From positions 457,501-521,500 of the forward strand of contig VCAZ01000137.1 of NCBI GenBank assembly GCA_005784505.1: 64,000 nt of DNA, in the 5' to 3' direction. The DNA is from Bagarius yarrelli. Its lineage: Eukaryota; Chordata; Actinopteri; Siluriformes; Sisoridae. Positions 1 to 12,578 of this stretch are shown here, one piece after another; positions within the stretch are counted from its first letter, which is position 1, and each line of letters starts with the position of its first letter. The translations under genes were made by a program, and so were the position numbers. The notes beneath the pieces were generated by a model. The model searched no databases, had not been told where the DNA came from, and saw nothing but the letters and a program-made list of their open reading frames with translations.

Positions 1-1573
1 CATCTCGGCTCTCCGTCCTCATAAAAACCACAATTCTTAATATCACTGAATATAATAAATACTGCATTTAATATGCTGTCGTATCGGCCAGCGTTAAACG
101 CGCACACGTTAATCGTAAAGACATAAAACAAGCCGAGAAAACGAACAAAAGCTGGATCAACGTTTGAGCCAAACATAACACCACACAGCACCACCACCAA
201 AAATCCACCCCATAAACGTCCTGACCTGGATTTTGCTCCCGACGTTGTGTGTGTAAACTTGTTGGATAATCTTGTTTTAGCAATAACAAATGTTTTATGT
301 TTTATATTTGCAGAAATCTGTACTTATATATGACCTAAAACAAACTTTAAGCTTTTTTTTACTGAAGATTATTAAGACTATGAAAATATAAAATACAAGA
401 TTTTGCTCATTAACAGTTACAGCAGAGACTTTTATCGAGTTATAGCTTCTTTCGGCAGAAAATTGTAGTCAGAAACTGTAAGACGTCTAGAATGGATGTT
501 TAACGATAAGTGTTTAGTCTTTAAACACAAACCGCGCGGCATGCGGGTGGAGCGGCTTGAGTGTCAATTCCATTTTAATGAACTGTTTAATCAAAAATGA
601 TGCCATGCTGCAGTCTGATGTTATAAACATAATCTAAATCTCGGGTTACTAAAATAACAATGTCTTCATGATGTTAGCAATAGCAGTTCACTGATTTAGC
701 AGAATTAATGAATTAATCTAATATTTCTCCAAACACCGTTCCATGCAACGAACCAAAAGCCAAAATATATGAAAATCCTAAAAATAATGATCAAAAACAC
801 TGTTATGTTTGTCATGCTGAAGCTTTGCATGTATTTGCATCCTCCCTGATCATCACTAATCACTTTAATTAGCAATTTATATTTCCAATACACAGCACTC
901 GCGTCTCAGATGACTGTTGCTATAGCAACATCTCAGAAAGCACCTGAGTTATTCTACAAAGTTCATGTCAATTCGCAATTACAGCGATTACGAGACGGTG
1001 AAAACTCATCACCTCACAATCAGAAGGTTCCGACTGCTAAAACACAACCTGCACATTAGAAAGATACATAAAATTATCACTAAGATATCGAAGTCAGTTC
1101 AACCGTATGTCAAAACACAGAGCTAAGATTGTCCATTAACTGATTAAAAGAATTTTTTAAAAGATAAAAAAATGATTCATCATTAATTCGAAGCTCAGAT
1201 CCGCTCAGAACTCAGCAGGACCGATTCCAACACCGATCATAAACTATTTGATCACACTAACGTTAAACACTTCATCAGCTCTGAGTCCTCGTACAGAGCG
1301 AAGCCGTGAAGACGTCGTTTATTAAAAGCTTTATTCTTAAAAAATTCTGTTGTTTAAGCCGTCTTTGTCACAAACAAACAACAACAAGGTTCCCATAGCA
1401 GTAATTACAACACTCCCGAGCCTGTAATTAAAAACACACGCTATAAAAACCGCCAAACGCAGCGATTTACACTCCCTTATAAACGTCTGTAATTAAAACA
1501 TTCAAATGTTTCATAGTTTTTAAGTTAAAAAAGGCAATTGAAAAACAGAATCACTAAAGATCGTCTGAATTGG

Positions 1574-1578
<5 letters not shown>

Positions 1579-1616
<38 letters not shown>
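1579..1616. repeat. (GT)19 microsatellite
   Basis: Uninterrupted GT dinucleotide run in intron 1. Confidence 0.97.
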
Positions 1617-1622
<6 letters not shown>

Positions 1623-2019
1623 TGTCACGGTTGAATCGACAAACAAACAGCGACTGAGAACTGTATTGTAAGGCTTTTTGCAAAAATTAAGCAAAATGAG
1701 ATTCATCAGTTTATCATAATTTATCAGTTATATGAATTAAATTTTTATATAAATTTAAAAGTAATAATAATAATTATTATTTTTATTCCTGGTTCATTTT
1801 TTCTTTTAAATAAAACAATACGCATCAATAGTACTTAATAATACTTATCAATATTTCAAAACTAAAATCCCGGATTATCAATTCTGCACTGTTTTTTTTC
1901 CCATTTCTAAAATAAAATTTTTCACCCCACTGAATAGGATAAAAGTTTCAACTCTTTCCTCATCGTTTATTTCAAAGTATTTGTATTTCCTGTTTTCCTA
2001 AACAAATAAAAAAAAAGAG

Positions 2020-2420
2020 CAGCGATGTTTCGCCTTCTGTTACTTCCTCCTGCCAAGAAGCTTAATTTTTATTAGCTTAGTCTGTCTGACAAATGCCTCC
2101 ATCATTATTTCCTATTGCGATTCAATGTGCCGTAATGAAGAGCAACAAAGAGCTCTGGCTCGGCGCTTCGCCTCGGCTGAATGTGCAGAGCGGTCGTTAG
2201 CGCATGCCGCCCTTCCCTACAATGTGCATCAAGCAGGTTTAGCCGACTTTAGGATCCTTTCAAGAACTTTATCTGGGTTTTTTAGAGCTCCAGGTTGATG
2301 AATATGAATGGCCAGTGAGGTTGTGGCTCAGTGAAGGAGAGACAGAAGGGTGAAGGGGTTCAGAGGAAGTGTTTTGTGTCTCTGCACAATGGACCGATGA
2401 CCTCTTAAGCCCTTTCGAGT
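2020..2420. promoter_or_regulatory. candidate conserved non-coding element
   Basis: A repeat-poor island with balanced base composition inside AT-rich intron. It contains the block GCCTCCATCATTATTTCC and, further on, homeodomain-like TAAT/ATTA motifs and CpG-containing words, with no open frame. Only composition and lack of repeats support it; conservation is not tested. Confidence 0.3.
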
Positions 2421-3511
2421 CTCGCCGTTAATACCTTCACCCAGACCTTCAAAGAAAAGCCGAGGCGCCGTTTCAACACTTACGTTTTAAAGAGGAACTA
2501 AAAGTTTAAGCAGTTTACTGAGAGTAAACATAAATGGATAAAAAAAAGAGTTCCAGGAAAGAGATGGATCACAATTTTTTTTTGGTTCCTCTGTAAAGGA
2601 AAAACTACGTTGCTGCAAATAACGTTGGAACAAATTCTTACTGCTATCATGGAAATCATGACACGTTAAAAAGGAATAACGCGGCGCTGCTCATCACATT
2701 TTCTTAAACAGCCATTAAATGCCCATCTGGTGAAGTGAATTATGGGATTTCTATCCCATCCACATGCAGTGCTCTAATAGACAGCTGTGTTTTATTCCAC
2801 TTAATCAAACCCAGTGGTGAGATTATAAAGCATCCACATTAACAATATGGCGGAATTTCACTTCGTTTTTTTAGAATAACTGTTCAATTGAACACGGCTA
2901 CATTTTTACTTTACTGTTTATCCACGATGCAATAAAAAGGAAGTCAGACAGGCTCGTCGTCTAAAGGGGTCACTGAACAACAGGATGTGCTGGTTCCCCT
3001 GCGGCTCTTTTGGACACACCGGTGCAGGGATGCAGGAATGAAATGCACGGGTTTTCTTTCCAAGCAAACTTACAGAAAACATCTAGCATTCGAAAGGAGA
3101 TCTTTAAAGTGGACGTCGGTCAGAAAGCCGAAATCTAAACACACTTAATTACTCTGGAGAAAACATTTCAGTGTAATCAGTGAAGGGGCGGAGTTACTTT
3201 AACCACAACAAATTTGCTAACTGTTTACTTAGAACAGCACATCGTCAAAGATTTCATTCCTCTTGCAGAAATGCGATCTTTTTTTTTAAAGTTTAGTTTT
3301 TAACCTTCATGACATTGGAATGTTAGACTTTAAACTAAAGCAGCTATAAAAAGTCATTTCTTCCTATTATTTCTTTAGAATCTTTCTGAAAAAATATGCA
3401 GCACAATTTATAGGATTTGCTAGAAATTCTAAAAAAAATGTATAGCAAAATCATTGTCTCTTTTAATTCAACTGTTATTAAAATATAAAGCAAAAATCTC
3501 TTTACATGAAG

Positions 3512-3512
<1 letters not shown>

Positions 3513-3560
<48 letters not shown>
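3513..3560. repeat. (AC)24 microsatellite
   Basis: Uninterrupted AC run. On the minus strand it makes a meaningless poly-Cys-Val reading frame. Confidence 0.97.
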
Positions 3561-3562
<2 letters not shown>

Positions 3563-5049
3563 CTTTCACTAATTATTAGTTAATGTTTCGTTTTAACTGG
3601 CAGACAATAGCAATTTTATGAACTAATATATGGTTGGGGCCCCATTCTGCACTGATGCCACTAATAAAACAGATCTCTGGGGCCCCTAAAGTAAATAAGC
3701 CGTTAGACTCATTGTAAATCATGAATAATTAATCATTTTACCCCGATTATAATTAACAAACCATTTTTTTCTTAGTCATTTTTTTTTCTTCTTCTTCATT
3801 TATTTTGCCCTTATAGTTCACTGTGCTTTTCATCGGGACGAGTTCCTCCTGTTGCTCAGTTGACTGAATGTTTGAGCTCTTCATCATGTATCACACACGA
3901 TAGTACGTTAAGAAAGACAAAAAATAAAAAATAAAATAAAATAACCAACACGGGAAAAGTGCATCGATTCTAAAAAAAGTTCTTAAAATTTGCTTCGGTT
4001 ACTTTTTATAAGTCGTCCAGCTTTAATTACAGAGTTTAGTAAGTTAGAAAAAGATTTTCATGCTGATGATATAAATTATTTGATATAAAGTTATTTGGAA
4101 AATGTAACATTTAACTCTGCATCGGGAGTAACAGAGCTGGTGGGTGTTCTATTAAACTTACAACAGCCCAGATTTCGCATCTAATTAAACCGTTTAATTA
4201 AAACAAACCTAAAATATTTAATATTCAGTGCTTTACTATGAATAATGAAGTAAATTCTACTGTTTTTGAAGACGTGTGTATAAAGTATAAATAAAAAAAA
4301 AGTTTTGGACTGATCCCGCCTTCTACCTTCAACCCGATTGGCTGTTTCAAATGACCTAATTTTAGAGTTGCTGTTTGTTATTAGTTAGAATGTAATCGGT
4401 TTTAACAAGTTTTTGTTTAATGAGTCTGTTTTTAAGTACCGAAAAACACAGTTTAAAGTAAGTTTCGCTTTATTTAACTTACGCCTGACAGACGAAGAGT
4501 CGTGACATCGGCTGTTTAATTGCTGATGTTTTTCACTCCCCTGAACGGGATGTTAGTGAGTAAGGAAAAAATGACCTTTTTATATTGAAGGGTTTAAAAA
4601 ACACACTTTAAACAGGTCGTAGTATATTCACCTGCCAATGATGTGTTTTTCTTACACGGTCTTGTACAGTCTTCGAAATTGTTCTGCACTTTTCTTTACT
4701 GTATTGTTGTATTTTGAAATAAATATTTTTATTTTTTTAAAATGTTGTATATCATTTAACGCAATAAAAAAGGTGAAGTTATCGGACAGAAATGGAAAGC
4801 ATTAAGTATATTCAACTTAAAATGATTTTTAAGACTATTCTCATCTTTTAAATACTTTTCACTCAAGTTAACATTACTTATTTTTTTAGGGCAGCCAGTT
4901 TCCTTGACTTTTTAAATAAAATCAACTCAACAGTCCGAGTGTAATGTCCTCATGAAACTCGGTGTGTCCCAATTTATCACAATATCTACATGGTATTATT
5001 GCCCTTTTTAAATTCAAGGTAATTAAAAAAAGAATAATCACAAGGGATC

Positions 5050-5830
5050 TTAGCTAATCTGGCAACACTCCCCCTGTGTCCCTTGAGAAAGTTTCAGCTC
5101 TGGCAATACTGCCCTGGCCCCTCGCTTCCTTTTTCCTCTAGTCTATAGGTGCCGAGACACTTCCAGACTGTTTTTTATGCCCCTTCCTATGCCTACAAGC
5201 CCTGCTGTGCCCTTCCCATGTGTACAAGCGTGCATACTTCAGACCCTGGCAAAGATCCACTAAGCCACAAACAATAGCAGCCTTTCACACAGGTTAGGCA
5301 CTAGCTGGGGCACGGCCGAGCTCAATATTTGGTATTGGGATATTTTTTTGCTTTAAATCCAAGCAGGCAGGAGGCCTTTAGGAAAACACAGGTAAACACG
5401 GAAAACCATGTTTATTTAACACCGAATAGCACCACAGAGCAGCTATCAAAACATCGACTCTTCACAAACCGCAGAAAAAGGAGGCGGCTTTTGTGTTTTA
5501 ATTGGGGATTAAAAGTGAGATGGAACGTAATGTAAAACATTTCGTGGACCTCTCAAGCACTAGGGTGATAAAGACAGGGCCAATAGGAAATCATTTCACT
5601 GATGTCTAAAGGCTTTTAAACGAAGGTGCGACTCCAAAATAAAACCTGTGAGATTTTAAAGAAAAAGTGTTTCACATCTGTCACTCAAGAGCTTCGGAAG
5701 GAATTAGCCGGGATTTAAACAAGCAGTGTGGAACGGAGCCGTGCTTCCCGAGATCCTTCACTCCAGCTGTTGAGTGCTTAGATCTATCTAATAGATCTCT
5801 TTGATGGCCTGAGGTATCAACTTCCATGGC
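5050..5830. promoter_or_regulatory. repeat-poor GC-raised intronic stretch
   Basis: Non-repetitive sequence with several C-rich stretches (5060-5300) and a balanced block at 5680-5830, which ends near an 8-bp inverted repeat AGATCTAT/ATAGATCT (5780-5798, 3-base loop). No coding potential beyond a featureless 68-codon frame. It could be a regulatory element or just unique intron. Confidence 0.25.
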
Positions 5831-6483
5831 ACCACATATACAAACTCCCTGAAGATTAAGACTGGAATTTAATACTGATTCTCTACTGATCCATCCCTAA
5901 AGCAATAAATAAACAAGGCTTATTGTCAATACTGCATGATTTCCTTGCAAACGGAAAAAAAAAAAAATATCCCTAAAGCCATTCGGCTGACGCAACGATT
6001 CAATCAGAAATCTGATTTAACAACGTATCTAACTTGCCATTCGGGGTAAGTTAAAAAAATTTAAGTGGCTTTTTTAATTCTCTGAAAATAAAGCAGAAAG
6101 CTTTAGAGGAAAAAACTCGATCTGACCCAAATTTTGTAATTGCAAGTGGCCCTGACCGCTTTTTCAACAGCCCGAAACCCAGTGAGAGAGTAACAAGGGG
6201 AAGGAGGAAAGGATGGAGGGAAGGCAGGATTGAGAAGAGAGCGAGGGAGGGGTGAAAACTTGCATCTGAATGGCTGCTTGGAGCTTAAACACACTTTCGC
6301 ATTAAAACTAAATGCGTTCCATTCAGAAGTCCTTAAGAATCTCAGTACAAGGTTCGATTTTTAATATTAAACAGAAAATACACAGACTATCACTCTCAGT
6401 GTGAGTAAAACCCTGAGACATAACAGGTTTCAACAATCCAACATACAAATCTGCGTTAAAAGTAGACAAATCAAGTCCTCTTC

Positions 6484-6548
6484 ACTTCTATAAAGCTTTT
6501 AACATGAGTTATTGTGTTAAAGCAGCTTTAGAGAATCAAATGGTAAAA
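6484..6548 (-). repeat. family C fragment (AGCGCTTTT-type repeat end)
   Basis: A degenerate match to the terminal region of family C: a CTTTTAACA stretch followed by TGTGTTAAAGCAGCTTTA and an AGAATCAAAT stretch, as in the copies at 18.3 and 51.1 kb. Confidence 0.5.
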
Positions 6549-7022
6549 TAGTGTCAATACAAGGACAATAATAAACACTCAATAAAACACTAATAATTCT
6601 GCACAATATAATCGACTATATCACTAAAGTAAATGTACAATATATTATACTAAATCAGGTAATAGTGATATTATACTGAATGAGGTCATAGAAAAAATAA
6701 GGCTACATGTTCATTATATTATAGGAGACGAGAATCTCTGAAGTTTTCCTAAAATATAATATTATTATGTTAGATCAGGTTTTAGATCAAATTATAAATA
6801 CATAGTTTTTTGTGTGTCAGGTAATCGTAAATGTGGTGGGTTTTTGCAGGAGTTGATGATTTTCTATATAACATAAAGTTCCTGGTGTTTTCTTCATCTT
6901 ATAACACATTTAATAGTGTAAACAATCCAAAATTCCTGTTGTTTCTTTTGTTTTAGCATGGAGCTCTGAATATACATTCATTGCCAAACCAGAAATTTCT
7001 TTTTCTTTATTAATACAGCAAT

Positions 7023-7697
7023 TAGGGCTGCACGATATCCGGGAAAAACTGACATTGCGATATTTTTTTCTGCGATATTTACATATATTCCTATCGGGAA
7101 AAAAATTCCCAGGTGACATAAATTGGTAACCGGTAACTATTTGGTAAGAATTCATTACTTTAGACTGATTGTGTTGATTTTGTAAGGTAGTGAATCTGCA
7201 AAAATATAATACACAAATGATTATCATAAATAAATACAATAGAACAAGGTAGATGTGGTAGCGCAGTGGAAATTAGTAGATCTGTGGTGAAGGTGTTGGA
7301 CTGCTAATTAGAGGATTCCTAGCACCACCAAGTTGCCACTGCTGGGCCCCTGAGCAAGGCCCTTAACCCTCAACTGATTTGGATATAGATGAGGGCATTT
7401 GTAAATGTAAATTCCTTAAATGTATAGTCTTCGGTACAGTCACTGTATAAATTAAACACAATTAATCTTCGCTAAAGCTACAAAAGTTTTTGTTTCTTGC
7501 GCTTGAATGATTTACAGACCTTCAAATAATAAACTTTCATTATTATTAAACTTTACACTTAATTCACAAATCACACGTTTTTAACTGTAGTGCAGTCGAA
7601 TATAATCACACACTCGACATTATACATCCTGCGATGTGACTATTGCTGATGCAAATATTGCGATGTGGATGCGGATACGATATATTGTGCAGCCCTG
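7023..7697. mobile_element. hAT-like MITE with GGGCTGCACGATAT ends
   Basis: The left end reads TAGGGCTGCACGATAT and the right end is its near inverse, ATATTGTGCAGCCCTG. The flanking 8-mers ACAGCAAT and ACTGCAAC agree at 6 of 8 positions, as expected for an old 8-bp hAT target-site duplication. There is no transposase frame, so it is non-autonomous. The interior has repeated GCGATATTT/GCGATGTG words and a SINE insertion (7250-7421). Similar CAGGGCTGCACGAT ends are known from fish hAT elements. Confidence 0.7.
7250..7421 (+). mobile_element. family A tRNA-derived SINE nested in MITE
   Basis: Head GTGGTAGCGCAGTGG (box A-like), then TGTTGGACTGCTAATTAGA, CAGCACCACCAAG-like middle, CCCTGAGCAAGGCCCTTAAC, and a degraded tail. 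Lies inside the 7023-7697 element, so it inserted later. Confidence 0.85.
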
Positions 7698-8219
7698 ACT
7701 GCAACACTGTAAAGCTCCATCTCCTCAATCCTAAAAAAAAGTATGTATGTAAATGAAAAAAAAAACCCCACAGCTGTTTTTAAGCACTGACGCTTGTGAA
7801 TCCTTTCATAAATGCTTAATAACCATTTCGTTAAAAGAAATAATAACACAATAAATCATTTGTATGAAAGTGAATGAACTCCAGCCCAGTGCTGTTCGTC
7901 ATCACAAGTAAAAAAAAAAGTCCAGTGCATCTGTTTCTTCAAAACATCATTAAAAGTGGAATTAAAACTCTTCTGATTCACATCAGCTCCAAACAGATGC
8001 ATTAATATTTCACAGCATGCCTGGCTAAATCTTAGATTTGATTTCTTGTAACACTCTTGTCTAATGCCTGTAATTTGTACGCATTAATAAGCGATGCTCA
8101 AAGATACAGCTGCTAAAGAACAGATCGGCTAAAGGGTCGGACTGAAGGCGGAAAGACATGATAGAAGAATTTTAATCCAAAACGACCAAAAAACGTTGCA
8201 TCGTCCATGTTAACTGTTA

Positions 8220-8990
8220 CGCTCTTTTCAAGATGGGTTTAATAGCCCGCTGATAGCATGTAGCATTAGCATCCATCACTCCTGATGACGGTTTTGCAAG
8301 GAGAGGACGTGACTCCTTTTCGGGTTAGCTTATGACTGACGGATGGCCAGATTTGGGGCCTCAGGGTCATGACAGACAGCATTGCTACATTATTCAGCTC
8401 AGCCAGATTCGGATTAGGCCACTGGGTAAGCGCATGAATGCGAATGAGAGACACTCATTTAGAGTAGCTCATTTATTTACCAGAGGGGCCTCATTGTGCC
8501 AGGACAAAACTCAGGCAGGGTGCCACTAACACACACACATATACACACACACACATATCCAGCTCCCTTGTGCATGCATGGCCTCAGAGACAAGCTTTGC
8601 CCCGAGGTTGCACCCTAACCAGAGCCCTGTGTTGCTTTGTTGATGGTTAACACAGACCCGAGTGCTGTTAGCGCTAAATGCGCGAGCTCGGCATGCGACC
8701 CTCTCATGAGCAAACCCCCGGCCGAGCCGCACCACTGCTCAGGGCTGCTCCGGGCCTCTGCTTTTGTGTTGGCTCAGCATGGGGTGCAAAGCATGGGGAG
8801 CTGAAGGAGCCCCATGGCAACTGAGCAAAAAACCTGGGAATGGGGAAAAGCTCATTTTAGAAACAAACCATGGACCCTCGCAAAGAGCTGCGAACACCAC
8901 GGCTGCCAGTTTCAATACAATCTCAGGGCCAAAGGTTTCCAAGAAGGAGAGGAAGTTATATAATCCCATCCGCAAGCTAACCTTTTAGCG
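8220..8990. promoter_or_regulatory. candidate conserved non-coding island in intron 1
   Basis: About 770 bases of repeat-free, GC-raised sequence within AT-rich intron, with long mixed-composition words. Overlapping short frames exist on both strands but none resembles a protein family or shows splice signals in register. A short CA stretch interrupts it at 8530-8555. This is the most gene-like composition in the intron outside exon 1; a regulatory element or unannotated non-coding exon are both possible. Confidence 0.35.
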
Positions 8991-9782
8991 AGCAGGGTCT
9001 CTTTAACTGCAAAACAGATTAAATTAGATTATTACATCTGATTTTTGAAAAAAATATAAATCAAATAATGATTCTTTTTCCTAAAAATAAATGGATTTTC
9101 TACTGAACCTGTTTTATTTTAAAATAACATTGTTATTGAGGTTTGAAGTAAATCCATTAAATTTACCCGACCAGTCAAACCAGAAACAAATATATCCATG
9201 CATTTAACGACGAACTGCTTGTGATTTTCATTACTGCGACTAAATTAATAATCACAGATGTTCTGGCTCGTCTTCACGGACCTTCACCATTTACTCAAAA
9301 TTACTCGACTGTTATTTACATTTCAGTGGATTCTGTATAATTCCGTGCCTTATAAATAAAAAGTGAAAGTAAAGCTTTTTCCCCTCGTAATTCTGATCAC
9401 TTATTTAACGTTAAATTGAAATTGTGGTGTTTTTTGTTTTGGTTTTATTTTTGCTGAAATCCACATTTACCACATTGCCGTTAAGATTTTCGAGTTGTAC
9501 GTCATTAACTGGGATGAAAACTTCGCAGCTTGTTATGTTTCACAAATGTTTTCTTAACCACAAAGTTTGATTTCCTCCGTAGCAAAAGATGAAGTTTTAG
9601 CTTGGCCGTAACTCCTTCAGGCTCCTTTAACTACACCTCCTTAAGGAATACGAAGAACAAGAAGAAGTGATTTAATTCTATTCATTATTTTTATCATTAA
9701 CATATTATTTAAATCTGTTTATAATTAGTCTAGAATTATTTGGTGCGTCTATCCAATCCCCGTCAATGAGCTGTTACTGTAA

Positions 9783-9803
9783 AAATAAATAAATAAATAA
9801 ATA
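9783..9803. repeat. (AAAT)n short repeat
   Basis: About five AAAT/AATA units after TGTAAAAATA. Confidence 0.8.
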
Positions 9804-10387
9804 GGACTTTAAAAAAAAAAACTTTAATCAGCTAAAAAACCCAATTTATAATACTTACGTAGTAAAATTAGTCTTTTTTTATGTATTTAAATCTTTTGCT
9901 GAACATGGAGGTCACCTTAAAAATATATTTTTTGGATGGAAATCCTGCTGATTCCTAAATAAGGACCTGTGTACCAACGTTGTGATGCTGCCTTTTGCCT
10001 TCCCCAGCAGACGAAACAACATTTAAAAACTACGGTATATATTATAGTTAAAATATTGCAATATATTTCACAAGCCGCCATCGGAAAATGCATACCTGAA
10101 AAATAAAAGCAATTTGTGCTAACTGAGCGTTTCAGAAGCAGCAAGAGAAACAGCGACACACACAACATGAACATTATGTCCCTTTCAGGACTGCAGAATG
10201 GTAGACGCCCTGTTTGTCATTATTTTTTTCCAGCTAACGAGTTTAAAATGGAAATAATCCGAACTGAGCTACTCGACTTTGCATATGGAAAAACAGTGTT
10301 GGACGACATCACACATGACATCATCTGACCCACATATATGTCAAATCTCATTCTGTAAAATCCGCTGGTTTATGTTTCCCGGTATTT

Positions 10388-10563
10388 GGCAGACGCCGTC
10401 ATCCAGAGCGTATTTACATTTATGTCTTTTACCAAACTAAGCACTTAGGGGTTAAGGGCCTTGCTCAGGGGCCAGGCATTGGCAGGTTTATTTTGCTGGG
10501 AATTGAACCCACAATCTTTCGGTCTACAGTCCAACACCTTAACCACTGCATGACCAATTCCCC
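10388..10563 (-). mobile_element. family A SINE, near full length
   Basis: Read on the minus strand: head GTGGTTAAGGTGTTGGACTG, B box-like GGGTTCAATTCCC, CCCTGAGCAAGGCCCTTAAC, and tail with a GACGGCGTCTGCC word. Confidence 0.88.
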
Positions 10564-10755
10564 TTAGAGCCCCAACCCAGTTTAACCAGTACTGCCAAAA
10601 ATTTATCAATATTCAGTTACACATGCAAACCGATATATCAAAAATAAAATCAATAGTTACTTAATTGTTACCAGAATGACTTTTTAATTGTACTAATTAA
10701 TAAGATCAAATAATTATATATGTAAAAAAATAAAAATCGTAATGTATTTGTGTTT

Positions 10756-10940
10756 AGAAATTATAGCTCAGTTGTAAGGTATTAGACTGCAGATTGGAAG
10801 ATTGTGGGTTCAATTCCAAGCACCACTGCCCAGATGCTAATGTTCGGCCCCTGAGCAAGGCCCTTACCCCTCTACTGCTCAGGCTGATGAATGAGATAGA
10901 TGTAACTCGCTTTGGATAAGGGCGTCTACCAAAAATGTGT
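10756..10940 (+). mobile_element. family A SINE, near full length
   Basis: Head ATAGCTCAGTTGTAAGG resembles a tRNA box A region; GTGGGTTCAATTCC is the B box-like part. Then CCTGAGCAAGGCCCTTACCC and the tail TGGATAAGGGCGTCTACC. Lies 190 bases from an oppositely oriented copy. Confidence 0.88.
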
Positions 10941-11392
10941 AACTGAAAAATTATATTCCACATCTGTAAGCAGAACATCTGTGCCAGGTTTCGAACCCGC
11001 AGTCACATTAAACGCTGTTTATCCGAACTCCGAAACGGCTCATTTGTTTAATGTAAAGTGATTTCTGCATCGTGTTCTAACTAAAATGTAGTCAATGAGC
11101 AAACCGATGTACGGCGGTGGATTTTACATCCTCACACTGAACTAACAGCCAATAAACCGAAAATATTTTTAAATCCAGTAACTGCAGATTTGCACCGCCG
11201 TCTGTCAGTGTAGCACTTTTTTGTACTAGACCGGGTTTTTAATATACACAAATTGGTCACGGGAGGGTTGTTATATACGGAGTGTGTGTGTGGTTTATAT
11301 TTCTAAATGAAGGTTTATAATTAGTCCTTAATGAACTGACAGTGCGTCTTTCAGAGAACATTTACATTGTTTGTACCTCGGAACACAGAAGT

Positions 11393-11396
<4 letters not shown>

Positions 11397-11422
<26 letters not shown>
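11397..11422. repeat. (GT)13 microsatellite
   Basis: Uninterrupted GT run in intron 1. Confidence 0.95.
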
Positions 11423-11423
<1 letters not shown>

Positions 11424-12462
11424 ATTATGTTGAACCAAAATGAGTTTTTATGTAATATAATTAGAACTCTTTTGGGTAATATGATGCTATTATACTGATA
11501 TATAAATAACATACAAGTCATTTAAAGTTTTTTTGTCTGTAGTTCCATCTTTTTCTATTTTTTTTTTCTTTTGTTCATTTAATCTTTCATTTTTTAAATT
11601 TAGCTTAAAGAAGCAGTTCAATGCTAAAATACTCTACTGCACTTGTAGATATTAAAAGACACCGTGTGACCCTAAAACATCTTCAAGAATTATCACCCTG
11701 TAGTTCTACCCCACGCCGAAATCTACACAAAGTGTCTGCTGGTTTGCCGAGATTCTCTTCGACCTGCAACCGCTTGTTGTTAGAAACGTGCGAAGTGAAA
11801 TAATCCTATAAATATAGTCCGCAGTGGCTGCTGGGACCTTGTGTCAAGGTTCCTCACACTGTCAGGAGAAGAAAGCGTATATGCTGAATAGCAGCTCCAT
11901 AGCAAAAGGATCTAACGTCTAATCAAAGCCAGGGTTCGAGTTGACTTTGTAACTTAATAGTCAGGTTCAAACTTTTCTTTGTTTGGTTAACAGCAAAACT
12001 GTTGATAGCAGATAAAAATAAAAAGTGAATGAAAAGATGTTGGTAATATTGTGGATAGAACACTGCCTTTATGTGTACATTTCTAAGATGTTATTTTAAT
12101 GTTAGATTTAGGCCCAGATGTTCATAAAAGTACATCCAAATGGTGGAAAAGAAGGTTTCAGGCAGATAATTGAAAATGTTGCTGCAAAGGTTCTTGGAAC
12201 TCAGATATTTTATTTTTACTTTATTTTAAAACACCTCCAACTATTCTAACCTCCGAACTGTCTCAGTTTCAGGTGTATATATTCCTGCTTTTAGTTCAGC
12301 TTTTAGTAGCTTTCTAAATAATTAAAATGCATCACTAGCTAAGGGTCATTTTCTTCTTTTTAAGGTTAAAACCCCTTTGCGCTCCGTTCCCTGAGATAAT
12401 ACACAGAAAATGTTCCATCGGGAAAGGGTTTAAGACCTTTTTTGTCAGTGTTGTGGATTCGT

Positions 12463-12487
12463 TGTGTGTGTGCGTGTGTGTGTGTGT
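12463..12487. repeat. imperfect (GT)n
   Basis: GT run broken by one GC unit, about 90 bases into intron 1. Confidence 0.85.
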
Positions 12488-12572
12488 CAGACTCTATCCA
12501 TAAGCACGGGTTAAAAGAGCAACCTTTTTTTTAAAACCAAAACCCAGATGTGTGTTTGTTGTCTCCGCGCGC

Positions 12573-12578
12573 ACTTAC
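12573..12578 (-). other. efna5: splice donor of efna5 exon 1
   Basis: The minus strand reads GTAAGT directly after AATCCCCG, a full consensus 5' splice site. Reading through it would hit a stop (TAA) within the donor, which supports splicing here. It leaves the Arg codon split after its second base. Confidence 0.9.

Larger units (their letters stand above)
1..12572 (-). other. efna5: 5' part of efna5 intron 1
   Basis: All sequence downstream of the exon 1 donor to the window edge is taken as intron 1, since no further ephrin exon is seen. Ephrin-A genes in vertebrates have a very long first intron, so at least 12.5 kb fits. The intron holds microsatellites, one MITE with a nested SINE, two more SINEs, and a few repeat-poor GC-raised islands, listed separately. 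Between about 3.6-5.0, 5.9-6.9, 9.0-10.4 and 11.0-12.5 kb I see AT-rich sequence with nothing recognisable beyond small simple repeats. The short ORFs in it have no family resemblance. Confidence 0.75.

Noticed and set aside
3344..3562. 72-codon minus-strand frame with Cys-Val repeats
   Set aside because: It is a translation of the AC microsatellite; no protein family.
4640..4745. Possible 3' UTR end with AATAAATATTTTTATTTTTTT
   Set aside because: Poly(A) signal-like words are common in AT-rich DNA and there is no coding sequence on that strand nearby.
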